Below the pieces are notes generated by a model that ran no database searches, was not told where the DNA came from, and saw only the letters and a list, made by a program, of their open reading frames with translations. DNA of 64,000 nucleotides from Blastomyces gilchristii SLH14081 (Eukaryota; Ascomycota; Eurotiomycetes; Onygenales; Ajellomycetaceae). The first letter of the stretch is position 1, and every line of letters starts with the position of its first letter. Both the position numbers and the translations under genes were made by a program. Shown here one piece after another: positions 59,301 through 64,000 of the stretch. The DNA lies in assembly GCF_000003855.2 (NCBI RefSeq), contig NW_003101675.1:1227584-1291583 (forward strand). The letters are read 5' to 3'.

Positions 59301-60900
59301 TGTCTTACAACTGAAGATTTAATCATTGATATAGTGATATAGATCACTGTCTATCATGGTTTTTATATTATATATATTATTTATCACAGTAGATAAAGAA
59401 ATCTCATTCATTGTCATTTTCTCTTTAAATCATTGTCATCTGACCTCTTTAAGCTGCTTCTTGCAAGTTTAAGCAGAAGCTAATCTTTTCCCTGTTTCAT
59501 CAGAGTGTGTTTATAATTATCTTTCAACTCTTTCTCTAATGTAATGTGATTAGTGCAGACTCTCACTAATTTCTTCTTTGAATAAGAAGACATGTAGACT
59601 GATCAGCGGTTGAAAGTAATATGTTTTGATCAGTTACAGTTGATGAATACTTCTTATTAACATTGATCAGCGGCTTCTTCGAGGACAATCTCAGAAACTC
59701 AGAAGCCTGTTCAGGCGGAGAAGACTCTTCTTTATGCATAGACATTTGAATCTACTCATTGTATGACATCTGTGTTATTCTTTGACACAGATGTATAAGT
59801 AACTGAGATGTAGCATCTTCTGTCATTATTCTGTATACTCTTAAGCTTGATAAGACAGTTATTCAATATTCAGAGTTGTATGCAGAAGGCTTCATAAGTC
59901 AGGTCTTCATCTACACTTATAAAGACTTGTAACAGTTCAAAAGTCAGTGTCTTCTTAAGCATACTAATCTTTATTTAATTCTTTCAAGACTGACTGCCTG
60001 CTTCTAGAATCTTGATATCAAACTCAGGAATGAATGTTATAAGAGAAGTATTTCTCTGTTAGATACTCTGTAATCAATCTAATATCTTCTGCTGCATAGC
60101 AGTGTCTCTGAACAGAATATTAAGATATTTAACAATGTTGTCAGAGATATATAATACTGATTTACATGTCTTCATTTCTGAATAAAACTTCTGTTTCATG
60201 CAATCTTTCAATTGATTATTGATATATTAATCTTGATTAGTTAACAAATCAATGACATCTTCATGTACACTTAGATTCACAAGCATGTTCAATTTACATC
60301 TACACTTAGTTTGACAAGCATGTTGAATCTTCATGACAGGTAGAGAGTGAGATCAGAACTATTAAAATATGCAGAAGTATCTAGATATTTCTTTAGCAGT
60401 TATATCATATTTATATCTGATTCAGTCAGTGTTGAAATTATCTGTACAGAGGCTTCTTATTGACTTAATCATTGAATTTCTTCATATTAACATTGTTAAG
60501 TCACATGTATATCAGCTATCCGCTGTTTTTATAATTCAAACATTACTCAGAGTCACTTCAGCACTATGTCTATGCTCATGTTTCAGAGTTCTCTCATGTT
60601 ATGAGTAGACATAGCTATATCATTTATCAGATGTGTAGTATCTGTGTTTGAGAGTTTTTCAGACTCAGAAGAAGTGTATTCATATGAATATCTTATATGT
60701 CTAAGATGTCAGAACTCTCAGATCTTTCACTGACATTCTCTTTATAAGATCTTATTACAGAGTCAGAGCAGCTGAGGAGTGAGCTTTTATTTAAGTACTC
60801 AGTGTTCACTCCACTGATTGTTTATATCTCTATTTCTTACATATCATTATGTTTTTGAATATCTTCTCAATGAGTAATCATTTCTAATGAGGAGATAATG
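56310..60900 (-). pseudogene. D gag-pol
   Basis: Minus-strand blocks in order: RT with SNSFAKKSDEQL and VNYYELNRLIKKDCYSLSLI (about 58610-58500), the Y-x-D-D position altered near 58250, DKYDFKVKSIKYIDFII (58150-58095), RNase H start VVKTDSFYYIIEEAILYY (57810), NYKIYNKKLFTIVYYLEEW (57690) and VTDYKNLKYF. Integrase follows with FAVNLSKSKRYKNVLIIVD (56840) and IVSDSDY-x-FVNTLSE (56660). Stops in every frame. The gag part (60900 to about 59500) has no clear motif. Confidence 0.78.
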
Positions 60901-60913
60901 AATGTTTTTCAAG

Positions 60914-61169
60914 TGTAATGAGCCTACATCAAATAGACCAGTATTAAGATATAGGTCTTATATAACAAAAGTGGAAAATGTTAGAGAAAGAAAACAAAAG
61001 AGAAAGTGCGAGAATCAGCAATTGAAGCAGATATTTATATGTGTATGAGATGAAGCTTCGGGGTGAGAGAATAGAAACTCCGTGAGCTTCTCAGCCGAGA
61101 ATCGGAGCTTTCAGCAGAAATCTATAAAGTGTGATGAAATGATTTATCAATCGGGCACAGCTCACTACA
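60914..61169 (-). repeat. D 5' LTR
   Basis: 256 bp; minus strand begins TGTAGTGAGCTGTGCCCG. It keeps CpG (e.g. TTCTCGGCTGAG) and a TATA-like ATATAAATATC. Confidence 0.88.
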
Positions 61170-61192
61170 AATAATAATAATAATAATAATCA
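61170..61192. repeat. (AAT)n microsatellite
   Basis: Seven AAT units at the right edge of D, shared with its TSD. Confidence 0.85.
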
Positions 61193-61800
61193 TCTCTGAG
61201 AAGACAGAGAAGAGAGATTTTAAGATGATTATTATCTCAGATAAGAAGAAGAAGAAGAAGACTAAACATAAGAAGTAAATTGTGAAGAATGATCAGAAGA
61301 AGAATGACAAAGAGAAGAAGAAAGAGAAGAAAGATAATAAGTAAAAAAAGTTTTTTCCTTTTCTATATTACTTAGTTATAACTATTAAATAATAATTGAA
61401 ATTAATTTTAAGTTTTCAAAAATTATTGTGCAAGTTGTAATCAATGTCAGAAATAATATATCTATATATATGTAACTATGATGATTTATAAATCACTATA
61501 ATATATAAGTATCAACATTTTTTCAACATTGATATTTATAATAGTGATATATTTTTAATGATATTATCTAATACTGTAATTTAATAATACTCTCTTTTAC
61601 AATATTAATATATTTCAAGAAATATAACAGAGATTAATCAAGATTATTTATTTACTTTTATACATTGAGAATATTCAATCTGAGTTAGTACTAAAATTAT
61701 AACTAAGCTAAGAGAGAAGATTATATTCTCTTATAATAATTCTTCTTACATATATCAGTAGTCAGTTATTGAAAATAAATTATTATCTTTCTTAAATCTT
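61193..61800. other. AT-rich stretch, Lys-rich reading, no recognised gene
   Basis: Plus-strand 61193-61350 reads as a lysine-rich tail (SDKKKKKKTKHKK, KEKKKEKKDNK) before a stop. The remaining sequence is AT-rich with nothing recognised. Confidence 0.4.
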
Positions 61801-62599
61801 TGTAACAATAAGTGCTCGCAGGCGATTATTCAGATGTTTTCAGCTTGACATGATATGTACTGATAGCTACTAGAAGTATTTGTGATAGAAAGATAAAATG
61901 TAGAGATTAAATATATAATAGTATTCAAGCTGAGTTACAAATATTAGTCATGAACTTCAGTCTATATAGTTATATAGAGTCAAGGAGCTGCTAACACTAT
62001 TAATTATATAAGACATAGAAATAGAGATAAAGAATCTGTAAGAACTATAATTTCTTACATACTTCTTTCTCTTTAAGGCTTCATTTATGAAGTCTTTCAC
62101 TGAGTTATTTCATAGAATCAGACTCAGCACTGCAGTGATACTCACTAAAAACTATTCATATCTATAAAAAATCTTATTGAGAAAAAATCTCTTATTATTA
62201 TGAAGAGAAAAGAGTCTATCACTCAGTTTCTTATTTCAAGAGATTCTTTGTAATTTGCAGATTCTTCTCTGATTATTATACAGATTCATCTCACCTCTTT
62301 TATTTCAGAGAGTTTCATTTGACTCTTAATCATTTCTGCAAGATTTATATATAATTGTTACATAAATTCATCTTACATCTTTCAATCTGAAGAGTGTCAG
62401 TTGATCTTCAATCATTTTTCTATGAGATTCTTATATCACTGCTACATAGATTCATTCTGCGGATGCATCACTTTCTGTGAGATTACTCTTATTAAAGAGA
62501 AGTCTTTATAAGTTAATGTTTTACTCATTCTTATAAATCATTGTTTTTTCAACACTGTAAAGTTGTAAGAAATTTTTCATTCTTTTACTAACTCTGTAT
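61801..62599 (-). mobile_element. gypsy element B, 3' fragment (LTR plus internal end)
   Basis: LTR at 61801-62059 is the complement of the B LTR (TGTAACAATAAGTGCTCGC...). The adjoining 62060-62590 matches B 22853 back to about 22440. It contains two imperfect ~75-bp units ending 'agattcat'. Broken at about 62595. Confidence 0.8.
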
Positions 62600-62635
62600 C
62601 ACCTGAATAATTGCCGGTGAGCACTTATTCTTACA
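62600..62635 (+). repeat. B LTR end stub, opposite orientation
   Basis: CACCTGAATAATTGCCGGTG to CTTATTCTTACA matches the last 36 bp of the B LTR on the plus strand, facing the minus-strand B fragment to its left. Confidence 0.75.
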
Positions 62636-63874
62636 TCACACCGCTCCACCACGAACTCGCTCGATTTTTCGAATAAGAACCCGCCGATAGATCCATCGAA
62701 AAGCCCTCGATCATACAAACATTTTGACCCCATCGCCGACTGCATACCCCGTGTGGTGGTGGAGTTATCCAGCCAAACATGAACCAGACGTTGTTTGAAA
62801 CTCCTGTATGGGATTATCCCCTGTTCTCCCCTATCACATCACAACCCCGGGCCAAATTGTCATACAAATTGTAAGGTGAAGAGACCTAGTCATATGTGTC
62901 AATCTTCTCAATTTTGAAAGATTCTCAATCTGTAATTGTGAAGATATCTGAGAAGTGATCTCTGTGAAAACCCTATTCATCTTTGATGTTTCAAAACATC
63001 AACACCAAGTCTCACCCTTGTACCGCCCTTCCCAATCAGGCCCATTCTCAGCAGGAAAATACAAAAAGATACCTTGACAATAATATCAAGCACATAATCA
63101 ACAGACACTTCTGAAGTGCAATCTCTGTAAATACTCTGTCTGTCTTTAGTGTATCTAGACATCAATATCAAGTCTCACTCTTATATCACCTCTCACAATC
63201 TGGCTCATCCTCAGCAGAATAATACAAAAAGATATCTCAGTACAAGCATTTAATATATAATTAGCAGATAATAAGTCAATAGAACAAGTCAACAGCATAT
63301 TAATAACTATAAATTCAGTATATCTTAAGATCTGACTGAGCCTTTGATCTCTGTATAGTGAGATATATTAAATCTAGTTTTAATATCTTAATATTCAATA
63401 GATTCTGTAAGAGATTGAGAACAACAATACTAGATTTCTATTGAATTTGAGAATGAACTCTATATTAATATAATTATTGACAAAGTCTTCTATTTTAATA
63501 TATAAATAATCAGTTCCTCTACATCTCACTGACAATATTTAAATTATTATATAGAAATAGATTTATATTCTCTATAATATCAAGACTCTGAAGAGGGAAA
63601 GTCTTGATAGAGAATATATAGTAGTGTATATCTTAGCAGTTTTTATCTCATTCTTCTACAGCAGTTAATGTAAAAAAAAAGATCTTAGAAATAGTTTTTT
63701 ACTTCTCTTGAAAAAGTAAGATATTTTTCTTTGAATTTTATACAATATTCTTATAAAGAATTAAAAACAGAGTTATTTTCTGTCATAATTTCATATTCTT
63801 TTAAGTAAGAATTACTTTTTCAGTAGCTGAAGAGCTTTCATTAATACTTAATTCTTTTTTACACTCTTTATTAA
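62636..63874 (+). mobile_element. Tad1-like LINE L4, 5' UTR fragment
   Basis: Matches the L3 5' UTR (33683-34114 joined to 36439-37215) without the Fot1-type insertion, giving that element's empty site near 63070. Similarity ends at 63874, before the 53-bp repeats. The first 230 bp are CpG-rich, the rest converted. Confidence 0.8.
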
Positions 63875-64000
63875 CTGATTTGAGTTACACACTTCTTGTG
63901 TGAGAAGAACTGAATAATTTAGAATAAAATTTAATAGTTGTAATTAATTTCTCTGTAAAAAATTGATTTATTTTTTATCAGTTTTTCTCTTAAAAACTGT
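63875..64000. other. AT-rich window end, nothing recognised
   Basis: Diverges from L3 after 'ttaactgattt' and shows no gene or known repeat. Confidence 0.5.

Larger units (their letters stand above)
54989..61169 (-). mobile_element. Ty3/gypsy element D
   Basis: LTRs at 54989-55258 (270 bp) and 60914-61169 (256 bp), TSD AATAA (54984-54988, 61170-61174). Pol is on the minus strand. The polypurine-like AAAATAGAGAAA lies beside the left LTR. MITE M5 sits in its 3' part. A related LTR fragment occurs at 452-805. Confidence 0.9.

Noticed and set aside
62977..63171. 64-codon minus-strand frame
   Set aside because: Lies in the LINE L4 5' UTR and is not conserved in L3.

Overview
The window looks like an AT-rich, repeat-packed compartment of a filamentous ascomycete (Pezizomycotina) genome. 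The evidence is a C2H2 + fungal_trans transcription-factor gene with short fungal introns (GTATGT donor, GCTAAC branch site), Tad1-like LINEs, Ty3/gypsy and Copia retroelements and a pogo/Fot1-type DNA transposon, nearly all shredded by C-to-T / G-to-A transitions as in repeat-induced point mutation (RIP). No tRNA, rRNA or CRISPR array could be supported, and there is no clearly intact host gene.

Left part. 1-805 holds a LINE 3' fragment and an LTR fragment. About 1100-6000 is an island of normal base composition carrying one full-length but broken transcription-factor gene on the minus strand (1127-4327); its promoter side (4328-6000) has no gene I can recognise. 6250-7259 carries purine-rich repeats and the leader, primer site and gag start of a Copia-like element.

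Right part (7260-64000). This is a set of insertions inside insertions, which can be resolved from terminal repeats and target-site duplications (TSDs). A miniature LTR element (TRIM1, 7260-8266, TSD AAACA/AAATA) splits the Copia gag and was itself hit by a MITE. LINE L1 (minus, 8420-33229, 13-bp TSD) was later split by gypsy element A1 (9644-26273, TSD AAATT) and by LINE L2 (plus, 27756-32433, 13-bp TSD). A1 was split by gypsy element B (15852-23110, TSD ACAGA) and by two MITEs; L2 was hit by another MITE. A second miniature element (TRIM2, minus, 33554-52536, TSD ACTAC/ATTAC) contains LINE L3 (plus, 33683-51800), which contains a pogo/Fot1-type transposon (34115-36438, TA TSD) and gypsy element A2 (43492-51761, TSD TGTA). 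After an AT-rich stretch come gypsy element D (54989-61169, TSD AATAA) with a fifth MITE, a fragment of element B and the 5' end of another LINE (L4).

Three points deserve attention. Both copies of gypsy element A keep a long reading frame on the strand opposite pol, between integrase and the 3' LTR, with a CxxC...CxxC pattern. The decayed sequence is almost free of CC, CG and GG while CA/TG remain common, unlike the textbook CpA-directed RIP product. Five ~506-bp copies of a hAT-like MITE (four complete with exact or one-transition 8-bp TSDs) sit inside other elements.
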